Assembly: GCA_963854735.1 (NCBI GenBank)
Contig: OY978099.1
Coordinates: forward strand, 1,922,001 to 1,986,000
Length of the DNA: 64,000 bases
Source: Marvania coccoides
Taxonomy: Eukaryota > Chlorophyta > Trebouxiophyceae > Chlorellales > Chlorellaceae
Direction: 5' to 3'
In this document: in pieces, positions 20,421 through 30,188 of the stretch
Position numbering within the stretch: the stretch's first letter is position 1
Layout: the number at the start of each line of letters is the position of its first letter
Made by a program: the position numbers and the translations under genes
The notes under the pieces: generated by a model
The model's input: the letters and a program-made list of their open reading frames with translations, nothing else
Told to the model about the DNA's origin: nothing
Databases searched by the model: none

Positions 20421-20421
20421 T

Positions 20422-20715
20422 TGTAGCAGCACAAGCTGCACTCCTTTGTTTCTCCTTACTTTAATCCCATCGAAAAGCCATCTGTCTTAGCATTCCAAAT
20501 ATGCCTCCACCTCTCTTTGATTCCTATTGCATGGCTATTTATGCCACTTCCCTTTCAGACACAAGCCCACGTATGCATTCTCCCTTTCTTGGCACACGTC
20601 TCGCACGCGCCTCCCTTTTATAAGACTGCGCCTCCCCATTCTCGGGGTATTAGTTATTATTGTCATAATTAGTCCTGTAAATACTCATACTAATAGAACT
20701 AGTCCCTCTATTACA
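20422..20715 (+). repeat. 3' LTR of the gypsy element, 294 bases
   Basis: Begins TGTAGCAGCACAAGC and ends CCCTCTATTACA, the TG...CA form. A homologous LTR of 289 bases lies inverted at 52045-52333. CCCTTTTATAAGACTG near 20620 is a good TATA-box candidate for LTR transcription. Confidence 0.88.
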
Positions 20716-20979
20716 TCCACCCACCCACCACTTTCTTTTCGCTCCAGCCTGCGCCCGCCGCGCCCTCGGCCTCGTCCTCGGCATGCCAATGGTGCCTTCG
20801 CGTGGGGGTGGTTCCCCATACCCAGGCCGCCACCTCAGTACACACATTTGGGGGCACGCACAAAATGCAATGTGTGTACTCCTCTGCGCGCCAGGCAACC
20901 ACGCTTTTGCCGGCGGAAATTCGACCAGCGGACTGGCGCAGCCCACCCGGAGGGCGCCGGCCTCAAAAAATAATGCAAC
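20716..20979 (-). repeat. Single partial satellite unit, inverted
   Basis: 264 bases matching unit offsets 0-263 of the 306-bp satellite with no indel. It is all that remains of the satellite at this chromosome end. The gypsy LTR interrupts it. Confidence 0.93.
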
Positions 20980-21335
20980 TGGGGCGGAATGTGCGTAGAA
21001 GAAAGTGATAGTTTCTTTCTTCCAACTCCCTACCACATTTTTTTTACACCCAACTGAGGCTCTCACATGCTGTATTTTCGTATGTAGATTATGAATATCA
21101 TATTAACATAGATTCATTCTTCTTAACAATGAATTTATCGTTTGGAAACTAGAAATACTGCCTTTCATTCAGGATTTGACCCTGGTGAACTTCTCTGTTG
21201 TTCCTGGTGAGGATACCATTGGATGCGTCTTGTGTTGACGGTTCCAAATACATGTTTATTAGTGTCTGGGGCGCAAAAAATGTAAACCTTAAATGACCCT
21301 AAACGATTCCCGGTGGGTAGGTAAAACGCCCCTAG
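20980..21335 (-). repeat. Subtelomeric module C, inverted copy
   Basis: Same length as, and nearly identical to, 5995-6350. Homology between the two chromosome ends stops at CGCCCCTAG. Confidence 0.9.
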
Positions 21336-21369
21336 TGCATACAACGCACGTACAGCGCATACACAGTTT

Positions 21370-21538
21370 GCCCAAGTCTGATCGAGTAGATTGAACAGTG
21401 CGACGTGCATTGACAGCAATAGCTGCGACACGGCCGCTGCCTCATCATAGATAGATATAGTTGTGAAGAATGTTTTGAGCCATGCTAATTGAATTCACAT
21501 GCAGAATTCGCAACAGGAGGAGCCATTTTTTGCGCGCA
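21370..21538 (-). repeat. Dispersed repeat, inverted relative to 35285-35455
   Basis: About 170 bases shared with 35285-35455 in opposite orientation. Landmarks are TTGCCCAAGTCTGATCGAG, CGACGTGCATTGACAGC and ACACGGCCGCTGCCTCATC. No coding capacity or terminal structure identifies the family. Confidence 0.8.
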
Positions 21539-21641
21539 CAAGAAGACCTGCAAGCACCTGAAAAAGTTCAAAGAGTTGCCAAAGGATCAGCAGCGGAGGT
21601 TTGCGCAGAAAAAATCGAAGGAAAAGAAGAAGGGCGGCTAG
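21531..21641 (+). pseudogene. C-terminal fragment resembling the end of a MYND zinc finger protein
   Basis: Reading from 21531 to the stop at 21639-21641 gives 36 residues beginning CAHKKTCKHLKKFKELPKD and ending in a Lys-rich tail. The H-K-K-x-C-K element is how MYND fingers finish (the last His/Cys pair). The upstream part is lost: sequence to the left belongs to the dispersed repeat at 21370-21538. It may be a gene remnant cut by the repeat, or the last exon of a gene whose other exons I cannot find. Confidence 0.3.
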
Positions 21642-22728
21642 GTAGACGCTATTTTGTGTATTAATGTGTAACTCTACAAGTATTATAATGGAAAACGCGA
21701 TATTTTTGAGCAGGTAAAAACCTTCCCAATTCAAGTTTTACCACGAATTAATTGGCGTGATGGTGAGCGCAACCCACATACGGACATTGGCAAAATAACA
21801 TTGAAGTAAGTTAGCTGCATTCAAAGAAATGCGCAGGGATTTCCATCGGAGTAGCGCGAGTTTTAAATCCTCGAATGTATTAACTTTCACTTCAAAAAAC
21901 AGCAATCTATCGTGATGGGGGGCGTGTGTATAAATTACATTGAAAACTCTCAGCGTGAAATGTATGCTATTTCTCTCTCGTTCAAGCCAGATCAAAAGTT
22001 GACATTAATTTTGTGATTGCGTTGGACATTCACTGAAAAAGAGATAAAAATCTCCGCTGCTGGCTTTCAAAAATCGATAATGTCGCCTTTTAATCGAAAA
22101 AAAACGCAATAGCAGTGATTTTACCTCCTTGACGAGAAAAATTGAAAGAAATTTTCAGGGGTACACCAATGCCCATAGAAACGGGAGAATTAACCATTGG
22201 GCCCACCCATGCGCCGCACCGGACAACCTCATTTCCCCCCCTCTCCCGTCTCCCACCTCTTTGAGCTAATTCTCCTGCTCGCTCCGTTTGCCATCCGCCC
22301 TAATGGGCATTTTCTCGCAAAAGGGTATCTGCTCGATTTACGAAAGTCAAGGTTAAAGAAAGAACACAACCCCCTGCGTGTAATTGAATATGTATAACGG
22401 GTAGATATAGGATACATTTTTCTCTTCTTAATTTTGATGTTGATGAAACCGAGGTACCCTGTATGTTATTCCAAACAACAGCACTATTAATAAGGTTCCT
22501 TTCGTTTGCTCATAGCGTTTGCTCATAGCGCATAGTCGACATTAGTATATTTTATACTACGCCTATTAATAATAAGTGGAAGTGCAGTAGCTTAAGCTCG
22601 TTTCCTATGCATTAATTTGTAATTTGTTTGTCGCGGAACGATTTTCTCGATAAGCTTCTAATTTGGCCCGTGCACGCAGTACGTGGTCTTCATCCATATC
22701 CATAATTTGCAACAAAAAAAAGGAAATC
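21642..22728. other. Intergenic, no gene recognised; upstream region of the transporter gene
   Basis: AT-rich sequence with short frames only. The longest (85 codons on the minus strand ending near 21738) has no known motif. A direct doublet CGTTTGCTCATAGCG / GTTTGCTCATAGCG lies near 22502-22530. Bases nearer 22728 presumably hold the transporter's promoter, but no TATA box stands out. Confidence 0.35.
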
Positions 22729-23748
22729 ATGCCATTTGAAGTAGTTGCGGAATATTTTCCTTCTCGGAGAACGACGCAATTGATCGTATCCATATTGATA
22801 TGGATGGTCTGCAGTATTTCGATGATATATTACAATAAATGGATCCTGTACACTTTAAAATTCAATTTTCCTGTCACCTTGACCTTGCTCCAAATGACAC
22901 TTACCAGCACCATGTTATTACTTGTCTTCTCGATATTTGGCGGGGACAACCCTTATGAACGTCTGACAAAAGAATCATTTTGGTATTTTTTGTTCCCCGT
23001 TTCTGCCTTACAGTGTTTGGGCGTTGTTGCCCGGAATTTCACATTTCTCTATCTGTCAGTTCCAGCAATACAGATGCTGGCTGCTGGTGCACCAGCTGCT
23101 ATATATCTCGGATCCTGCCTTACAGGCCTGGAGAAGTTTAATGTCCACATTTCACTTTCAGTTGCAGGTGCATGTCTTGGCGTCTGCATATCAAGCATTG
23201 GGGCAATCAAAATGAGTGTTTTAGGTGTATCTCTTCAATTTTTAGGTATCATATCAGAGGTTTCGCGTGCTATCTGTATTAAATTTTTTTTTAATAAGCA
23301 TGGATCTACTTTTGACGCATGGGATCTTCTATGTTTCTCTGCACCCATTAGCACACTTTTACTATTTCCTTTCGTATTCGCGCGAGATATGTCAGCTATC
23401 TGGCGAATTGTCCATCTAAATGATTTACATCACACCAACTTGCATTTCCTGATGATTGTGCTGTTGGGAAATGCTGTGAATGCTGCTGCTCTGAACCTAA
23501 GTGCTTTTAATTTGCTTCGTTGTGCATCAGCTCTTACCGCTTCATTATCTGGAATTGCAAAAGACTTTTTAATTGTAGCTTTGGCACATTTATTCATCGC
23601 GCCTGTTTTTGGGTCATTAGAAGGGTCAGGATGGATTATTGCAATGATATGTATATGTATTTATGTATACTTACGTCATCAGCAAGATCCAGCAGTGACG
23701 AAGGCCAAATTTTCCAAAATAGGCCCTGATACTTCGAGTTCGCAGTGA
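22729..23748 (+). CDS. TPT/nucleotide-sugar transporter family membrane protein
   Basis: I choose the ATG at 22729 (MPFEVVAEYFPSR), giving 339 residues. The frame is open further upstream, but that part looks like untranslated sequence. About ten hydrophobic segments span the protein. It begins with the family-like YYNKWIL stretch in the first helix (NK is conserved in TPT proteins) and includes FTFLYLSVPAIQML, where triose-phosphate and nucleotide-sugar transporters keep a similar block. ALTASLSGIAKDFLIV matches the C-terminal T-x-x-x-x-x-G-x-x-K-D element of KT/KD-type transporters. The product should exchange a nucleotide sugar or phosphorylated sugar across the Golgi or plastid membrane. 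Neighbouring glycosylation enzymes favour the Golgi. Substrate cannot be assigned. Confidence 0.78.
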   Translation: MPFEVVAEYFPSRRTTQLIVSILIWMVCSISMIYYNKWILYTLKFNFPVTLTLLQMTLTSTMLLLVFSIFGGDNPYERLTKESFWYFLFPVSALQCLGVVARNFTFLYLSVPAIQMLAAGAPAAIYLGSCLTGLEKFNVHISLSVAGACLGVCISSIGAIKMSVLGVSLQFLGIISEVSRAICIKFFFNKHGSTFDAWDLLCFSAPISTLLLFPFVFARDMSAIWRIVHLNDLHHTNLHFLMIVLLGNAVNAAALNLSAFNLLRCASALTASLSGIAKDFLIVALAHLFIAPVFGSLEGSGWIIAMICICIYVYLRHQQDPAVTKAKFSKIGPDTSSSQ

Positions 23749-23806
23749 TGCTATTCTTATGTAAAACTTACGATTGTGCTTCATATGGATTTGTCTGCTA
23801 GGGAGG

Positions 23807-24100
23807 ATGCCAGGAGAGAGAAAACATGAGAGTAGCTTGTCAAATCATCGCAAGATTGTTAAGTTCATCGAAGAAACTCCTCGACGAATAGACTGCATTT
23901 GGTATCCTGTAATCCGAGTCACCACGTTTAAGATTTTTCTTATCAACTCATGCATTGTCGGTTTATACTTGATGTATAGAATGGTCAGAAATTTACAGTT
24001 CGAGTGTTCCCTTCCAGCTTATATGAGGACATCAGCATTCGTCGGAATGCTCAACTCCCCACTCCCCCGCGACTTCCGCCTGACATCCCGGAATTACTGA
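23807..24100 (+). CDS. Small single-pass membrane protein or truncated type II enzyme, unknown
   Basis: 97 codons from an ATG at 23807. A charged N-terminus is followed by one hydrophobic segment (about residues 45-64, FKIFLINSCIVGLYLMY) and a short Cys-containing tail. The architecture equals the first 80 residues of a signal-anchored glycosylation enzyme. The frame ends just where dispersed repeat R begins (24106), so the gene may have lost its catalytic part by repeat insertion, or may splice onward. I do not recognise homologues. Confidence 0.3.
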   Translation: MPGERKHESSLSNHRKIVKFIEETPRRIDCIWYPVIRVTTFKIFLINSCIVGLYLMYRMVRNLQFECSLPAYMRTSAFVGMLNSPLPRDFRLTSRNY

Positions 24101-24105
24101 GGCAT

Positions 24106-24372
24106 TTTGAGCCACTGTGGTTAAAGTCCCTACCTATCTTAAGTCTGGCCTACGTTTTTGTCTTATCTATGGCTTACCTGATCGGTCAAGTCTGTCTTAA
24201 TTTGGACTGTAAAAGCTTTTTTGTAAGCCAAAGACAAGCCTTGGGTTTTGCTTATTTGTATATGCTGTTGGTAGACATTACACGAATTCATGTAATCGTG
24301 CAAGACATAATAGGCATGCGTATGAATAAAAACAACATAAACATGAACACCAACAAAGCAGCCTACCGGGCC
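24106..24372 (+). repeat. Dispersed repeat R, copy 1
   Basis: Shares about 270 bases with 27336-27620 and a shorter part with 36181-36337: GTGGTTAAA, then CTTAAGTCT, TGGCTTACCTGAT, GTAAGCCAAAGA-AAGCC, TCGTGCAAGAC, and a tail ATGAATAAAA-CAA-ATAAACATGAAC. The left half (GCTTATCTTTGGCTTAC type) is complementary to the middle part (GTAAGCCAAAGATAAGCC type), so transcripts can fold back. Confidence 0.85.
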
Positions 24373-24834
24373 CACTTATACACCTGAACTGACTTTCTGT
24401 CACTAATTACATGTAATTAAAGAGAGAGTGGGAGGAGCAAAAAGCGACGTATGAGTGGCAAGCTAATGGCGCGTTTGTATTTTTAGACGCCCCTGCGCTT
24501 CTGCGATTCTTCCATTTTTCGTTTACTCGGACTTGGGTTTGGGGGCGATTGCTCAATAATTCGAATGGTGTGTTGGGGGGGCAGCCGGCTGTATTTTTGC
24601 CTCACTTCTTGCGGGGTGAAATATGACCAAGGTATGACCGCAGCTCTGTGGCCAGCTCCAACTGAATCGGCGGAGCCCTCTATAAATTCGTATTATAAAT
24701 GGGGGTGTTGACGGCAGCGACGGCTCCTGAGAACTTCTGCTGGACTGCTTTTGTGCAATGGCTGGTTTTGGAGCGCAGGCAAGGGGGCCGGTGTGCATCA
24801 TATAAAGCAGCAGGGCCTGGGAAAGCGGGCCCAG
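24373..24834. other. Intergenic, nothing recognised
   Basis: No frame with a known motif. Composition shifts from AT-rich to GC-rich around 24550, as in transposon remnants. Confidence 0.35.
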
Positions 24835-24988
24835 TGTTATGGGACATTACCTCCCTTTCACTCATTCTTCCCCTTGAGCACCTCCTCTCTTATATATTAT
24901 AGGTGCTCTGCTGTGCAGAGTTAGTTGATGTTGGTTGAATTGTAAGTATAAAGTCCTCGATTGCTGACTAGATGTCGCATCCCTCACA
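24835..24988 (+). mobile_element. Solo LTR, family 2, with target-site duplication
   Basis: 154 bases, TGTTATGGGACATTACC...CGCATCCCTCACA, flanked by perfect 5-base duplications CCCAG (24830-24834 and 24989-24993). The same LTR is joined to a polypurine tract and chromodomain remnant at 36338-36631, inverted. It is a solo LTR left by recombination between two LTRs of an inserted element. Confidence 0.88.
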
Positions 24989-24993
24989 CCCAG

Positions 24994-25709
24994 AGCTTGG
25001 CGAGAGTTGCAATTCTTCAAAAATGAGGCTGTGACGACTCAAGTCAAATTCTTGCTTTCAGCAGAGTTTGTAAGGAATTTAAAATGTGGCTTTTTCTGTG
25101 CAGCCGGATGCAACAAGGCCCTGAAGCTGCCCCAACAATCGACAATTTCAACATCTTAGACACCTTTTAGAAACGAGTATGGACCCCTCACTTCCAAACG
25201 AGTAAATCGGCCGGCACGGTCGGCGCCAAAATTTCGAAATTTCGAAAGTCTCTGTAGACCGCATGCTATTTAATTGATCCATGGCCGAGAGGGGGGAGGG
25301 AGACCGGCGAACTGTGCATGCACGCGAATTCCCTGATCAACAAGATTTGGAAGAAACCCGAACTGACCACCCAGAAGGCAACGTAGTCCTCAGAAGACGA
25401 CGGTGGGTTGGCAATTTTAGATACCTCTGGCATGGCGACGGGACACGGTTTCAAGGTGTTACATATGGCTGTAACGTCTACCACCTTATGTACATACGTT
25501 GTATAGGGGGATGGGCTACAATAAGCCTATCTGGGGTTGGTTGAACATATTCATATGGCTCCAGGAGGCATACTCCTGCCTGGAGGTTACGACCCTCCAG
25601 CCATGCCGTAGCATCAGGGTGGCCAATTCGCAAGAAATACTTCAAATCCTCCTCTCAATATGTTTGGAGAATTTAGCTTACACTATCAGTTAATAAGCCT
25701 TTGACAAAG
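24994..25709. other. Intergenic, nothing recognised
   Basis: Short frames without motifs. A near-perfect palindrome of 27 bases lies at about 25559-25585 (CTCCAGGAGGCATACTCC...). Its role is unknown. Confidence 0.35.
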
Positions 25710-26807
25710 CTAATCCTGATGTTTATACATGTCTTTCAGTGTTTTGGCTTGCTTTGTTATCACAGGCCACCTTTTTGTTTTTGCTAACAAATTTCCATTG
25801 CCATCTAAAACATGCCCCTCGTGCAGTTCATATATTCCAGTGACGCCTTCCTTGCTAGGTGATTGAAAAAACATACTCCCAGGTTTACGCAGAAGTGCCG
25901 CTGCCGCTGCTAGGCTACTCCCCGAAGTAATCAACACATCTGCAGTTATCATATGATACAAAGCATCAGAAACAGATAGTTGATCTAAAAATACTGTGTT
26001 ATCCATTCCGTAAAAATGCTCAAAGTTTGACCTATCCAATTTGCCATCAGATATTATAAAAAATTGATATGGGAAATCAAAAATCCGATTGAACAAACGC
26101 TGCATGTTGGATGCAAAAGCAGGACTTGCCGAGTAATGCAATGTAATGTCACCAATACGGATGTGCCATGCAATTGTTATCACTTGTTTTAATCTGCTTT
26201 CTCTGAATGCATTTGAGGAAACACGATAGCTTGAAGCTTGGAAAAGTTTCTGAAAGTAGGGCCTAGCAGTATCGTAAGCTCCATATTTTATCATACAGCA
26301 TACTACTGTTTGATCCATTGACGGATATCGAGGGTCACGACAGCATGTATCACAAGTTTCGATCAGTACATTGCACTCTGACGCAAATTCGTTTGCGTGT
26401 GGCCAATGATAAGTTTGATGCACTGTGACGCCTGATAAAGATTCCACAGTTGGCAAGGATTGGAGACCAAGGAAGTCGGCTGCCCATGTATAATTTCCAT
26501 GGCCACCTTGTTCATTGAACGTGAATTCCGAATATATAAAATCGCAACTATTCTCTATTGCAAAGATATAACTGAGTACAAGAGAAAGAAACCTATGACC
26601 AAATCCATTTCCTGTAGCTGATCTAACATACGCATATCTCCTGCATTTTTGGGATTTATTGTTGTCAATATTTGAGTTATTTAACTGTAGAAATTGATTA
26701 GATTGAATCGTTTCATTAGTCATCGGTTTCTGTATTTTTACCATTAACATGACTAGAGAGAAGATACATAACGAGATTGAATAAATCGCAATATTAAACC
26801 TATTCAT
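25710..26807 (-). CDS. Fucosyltransferase-like type II membrane protein
   Basis: 365 residues from an ATG at 26807. One hydrophobic anchor covers residues about 5-23. GNGFGHRFLSLV (66-77) matches the glycine-rich N-terminal block of GT-B fucosyltransferases. WHIRIGD (214-220) is the H-x-R-x-G-D element that binds the GDP moiety in alpha-1,2 (GT11) and alpha-1,6 (GT23) fucosyltransferases. FFIISDGKLD follows and a later Ser/Ala-rich segment (LITSGSSLAAAAALL) corresponds to the T-x-x-S...A-x-x-A loop of these families. The middle part is cysteine-rich (CDTCCRDPR). I place it in the GT11/GT23/O-FucT superfamily without choosing a member. Expected role: transfer of fucose from GDP-fucose in the Golgi. 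The gene is AT-rich and uninterrupted. Confidence 0.62.
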   Translation of the reverse strand: MNRFNIAIYSISLCIFSLVMLMVKIQKPMTNETIQSNQFLQLNNSNIDNNKSQKCRRYAYVRSATGNGFGHRFLSLVLSYIFAIENSCDFIYSEFTFNEQGGHGNYTWAADFLGLQSLPTVESLSGVTVHQTYHWPHANEFASECNVLIETCDTCCRDPRYPSMDQTVVCCMIKYGAYDTARPYFQKLFQASSYRVSSNAFRESRLKQVITIAWHIRIGDITLHYSASPAFASNMQRLFNRIFDFPYQFFIISDGKLDRSNFEHFYGMDNTVFLDQLSVSDALYHMITADVLITSGSSLAAAAALLRKPGSMFFQSPSKEGVTGIYELHEGHVLDGNGNLLAKTKRWPVITKQAKTLKDMYKHQD

Positions 26808-26911
26808 GTGAAAAGAAGACTTAAAAAAAAAAACCTATACATTTAAAGTCAAATTATTACAATATTTCACTGCTCCTCAACCCGAGCGGTAATACGGCGG
26901 AAATCGCACAT

Positions 26912-27267
26912 TACTAGGTCATATGAATTACTAAAAAACAAAGAAATAAACCCCAGTATCATATTAGGCTAAAAACGACTTTTCCCACTTTATTTTTACC
27001 TCAATACACACAAGGTCCCATTCGCGCCTTTCCTCGACCAATCCTCCAAGATACATACATGGCGTCGTCCCCCTTGGGACTCTTTGTTTTTCTAAAATAA
27101 GACGAGCTTAATTATCCTCAAATATATACTATGAAAATGAAATGATAAACGCAGAAAGCGCGACTAGGTCATATGAATTACTAATTCTTTTATTAGGCTA
27201 AAAACGACTCTTCCCATTTTTTTTACCTCGATATACACAAGGTCCCATTCGCGCCTTTCCTTGACAG
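26912..27267. repeat. Local duplication of about 110 bases
   Basis: Bases about 26912-27045 and 27162-27267 share ACTAGGTCATATGAATTACT, TTAGGCTAAAAACGACT and ACAAGGTCCCATTCGCGCC in the same order. It lies in the upstream region of the fucosyltransferase-like gene. Confidence 0.8.
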
Positions 27268-27335
27268 AAAGCGTGACTAAAGGGATACTCGCTAGGAGAC
27301 CCCTGTCTCTATCATTTCACGCCGCACGCCTGCAA

Positions 27336-27620
27336 TGTGGTTAAACTCCCTAGCTTAAGTCTAGCTTAACGTTAGCTTATGTCTTTGGCTTATCTTTGGC
27401 TTACCTGATGGCTTAAGTACAGCTTATTTTGTACCATAAGCCTAGGCTTATCTTTTTGTAAGCCAAAGATAAGCCTTGGCTTATCTTCTTATTCTGTTGC
27501 TAGATATTACATGGATTTTCATGCCATCGTGCAAGACGTACATAATAGGCACACGCATGAATAAAAGCAATATAAACATGAACTCCAACAAAGCAGACTC
27601 AACCAACCTTCATCACCACA
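27336..27620 (+). repeat. Dispersed repeat R, copy 2
   Basis: Best preserved copy of repeat R, with the complementary GCTTATCTTTGGCTTAC and GTAAGCCAAAGATAAGCC arms and the ATAAACATGAAC tail. See 24106-24372. Confidence 0.85.
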
Positions 27621-27879
27621 CCCTTGTGACCTTTACCACCATCTCCATCGTGATCCTTGCCCAGCATGCAGCCCCTTGGTATACTCCATGGCCAACCAAC
27701 CCGGCTGTGAACCCCCAAATGCGTAGAGCTTTATACCCAGCACCAGCTAGAAGCAACCATCTGCATTGAATGACATACTAAAATTTCAGTGCAATGGGCC
27801 ACCATAATGCCTCAATTGATGAATGAATTTTAGGCTGGCAACCATGGCTCTCCGCTCTCCCCAACACAATTCAATCTCG

Positions 27880-29564
27880 TCTTGATATTGATATCCCACT
27901 TGGCAAACGTTTTGGCATTCCCGATACACAATTCCTCCCAGGTCACGCCCCCATTGCCATCACTGATGCTGACAATCAAGCTCTACAACGTATTCATCGT
28001 CATTATGTTATAACCCCCGTCGATAAAATGGGCCATTCCCTTGCCATTATTTGCAAAAAATATATGTCGAAAAAACACTTTCTGATTTGGCCTCCAATGC
28101 AGTTTCTTGCCGTATCTCGGAATCCTCTGATTTTATCATTGCTTCTCTTTCAACACAACTAGAAGATTTCAATATTCCACTCGGCGGCAACGCTCTCGCT
28201 CGTTATTATTATACTTTGAAAGCCCATAAGACGCCACCCGGCGAACGTTTCATTGTTGGAGCACACGACGTCATTACGACGCACGCTGCCAAACGCCTAA
28301 CCGATATTTGCCGTACCTTTGACCAATGCTTAGCCCCCTTTCTCACTTCATGTTTTCCCTCACTTCCGACAAACCACCCATTTCACCAACATTTAGAATT
28401 CCACGGTTTCTCCACCATTCTTAAAAATACTTCCAACTTTGTTGACATTTTGGGCGTCTTCAATCGCCGTTCCCCATCCACATCTGTCACACTTCAATCT
28501 GGCGACTTGAGCAGACTTTATACAAATATTAACCTCCAACAACTTTTTGATCGCTTATCTTCTCTCTATACCAACCTTTTCGAACGCCATGGACAGGGTA
28601 TTAAAATCTTTCATAGCAATCATGATCTTTTAGGCTCTTGGGTTTCTGAAGTTCCGGAGGAGCGTGAAGGGGGCGGAGGCCTCTTCAAATACCGTATTTA
28701 CTCACTAGATGACGTTCTCCAACTGCTCAAATTTACCATTGACGAGAATTACTTCATCTTTGGAGGCCATGTTTATCACCAAATTCTCGGCATCGCCATG
28801 GGTGCCAATTTCAGCGTATTCCTTGCAAATCACTTCTTATTTACGTACGAACTAGATTTCTATAAATCCCTTGCAGCGGCCATTTCTGAATCACCCCCTA
28901 CTCACCTTTTGGAAGAAGATTATATTCCCGACGACAATTAATTTATTTATTTCAACCACCCAATTCGCCATCAAGGCAATGTGGCATTCTTCTTAGCTCG
29001 CCATCTTCTTTGGTTATTCCGTTTCATTGATGATATCGAAGCAATCAACGCCCCCCTCCTTTGTCGGCTTTTATATACTAACCAAGATTTTTTTACATTA
29101 AGGGTATTTATCCACCAGATCTCACCATTACCCTCACCTCTCTGTCTCAAGTCTCCAACTTCCTCGATATTACTATTAGCTCTAAAAATAACGATGGCCG
29201 TTCTCCCCTTTTTACTCGTTTTTACAACAAATTCATGTCTCGTCAATACCGTGGTCTCAAACCTATCCGCTACACGCATTTTAGCTCAAATATCTCAATG
29301 CGCGCTAAACGCAACATTATTACTGGTCGCTTTCATGCCCTTCGATCCAACATTACCGACAAAGATAGTTTTGAACGCGCCATCACCAAAATTCGGTATA
29401 ACTTGGCAAAACGTGGTTACAACACTCGTCGCACCCTCAAAACTACTAAACATCTTTGCCATCGTTACTCTGGTATTTATGGGGTTTCTGGCCATCACCT
29501 GGCACGTCGAATTAGTGGGCATCTTCGTAAGAAACTGGAGAACCCCTCGGGGCCCGGCATTTGA
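27880..29564 (+). pseudogene. Reverse transcriptase pseudogene, Penelope-like
   Basis: The reading runs through three frames. It begins with a P-V-D-K-M-G-H block comparable to the P-A-D-K-G start of Penelope-like RTs. TLKAHKTPPGERFIVG is RT motif K-x-H-K-P...R. LYTNINLQQLFDRL fits the D/S-LYTNIP motif, and YHQILGIAMGANFSVFLANH fits the Q-x-x-G-x-x-M-G...AN motif. LFRFIDDIEAIN is the catalytic Y/F-x-D-D block, and NFLDITI is typical of this RT class. Defects are a frameshift near 28050, an in-frame TAA at 28939-28941 and a frameshift near 29100. No GIY-YIG endonuclease is seen after the RT, which may indicate an endonuclease-lacking Penelope-like type; such elements attach to telomeres in other eukaryotes. 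Confidence 0.65.
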
Positions 29565-30188
29565 ATTTTTCCAGCCTGTGTTTTTTCGTGGTTCGTTCGT
29601 CGCTTCTCCATGTACATTTCACCTGTACCTTTTCTCTTCCATGCATCTTATACAGCCTTGACCTTTCTATTTTTCACTTTATCGAATTTCTTTGGCGCAA
29701 CTGGGTTTTGCGCCTTATCCTTTTTACATCTCCCATTCGCCACATTCTCTCTCCTTGTCCGAAATTGTTGGCTCCTTTGGCTGTCTTGGAAACCTTACTA
29801 ACGTCAGCAACACACGCTTCGCGGATTTGCAGGTAAACAGGGTTTTGACATCTTCATTGATTTGCTTATGAAACTCTTCGAAGGAGCCACAGTTTTCGGA
29901 CCCAATCATTTATTTAAAATATAGTATACGTCGCATCTCGTGAGCTCCCCTAGCTTCTGCCTCGGGTTCTTAACGGGAATGGTTAAATTGATGGTAGGTT
30001 CTGGGCACACGGATGGGACCCATTGGGGAGCCACCTACACATATAATCGAAAGGAGCGAACGTGTGTCATTATCATAATGCGGTAATAACTTGAACACGC
30101 CAGAGAATGTAAAACCTGAAACCTGAAGGAAAAGTAAACGAAGGCTGAACTAAAAAAAATAGGAAATAGTGAAATTTCGCTCAGGGCT
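29565..30188. other. Intergenic, nothing recognised
   Basis: Pyrimidine-rich at first, with a frame of hydrophobic residues (29561-29836) that reads like a biased-composition artefact. No motif or repeat identified. Confidence 0.3.

Larger units (their letters stand above)
17983..20715 (+). mobile_element. Ty3/gypsy chromovirus, 5'-truncated, with 3' LTR
   Basis: The element lacks its 5' LTR, Gag, protease and most of RT, but keeps RNase H, integrase, chromodomain, polypurine tract and 3' LTR. The 3' LTR ends inside an inverted copy of the 306-bp satellite, so the element inserted into satellite DNA and was later cut at its 5' side. The break was joined to subtelomeric module A. Confidence 0.88.

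Noticed and set aside
22663..22728. Upstream extension of the transporter by 22 codons
   Set aside because: The added text has no transporter similarity, and the ATG at 22729 gives the normal family length and a short cytosolic N-terminus.
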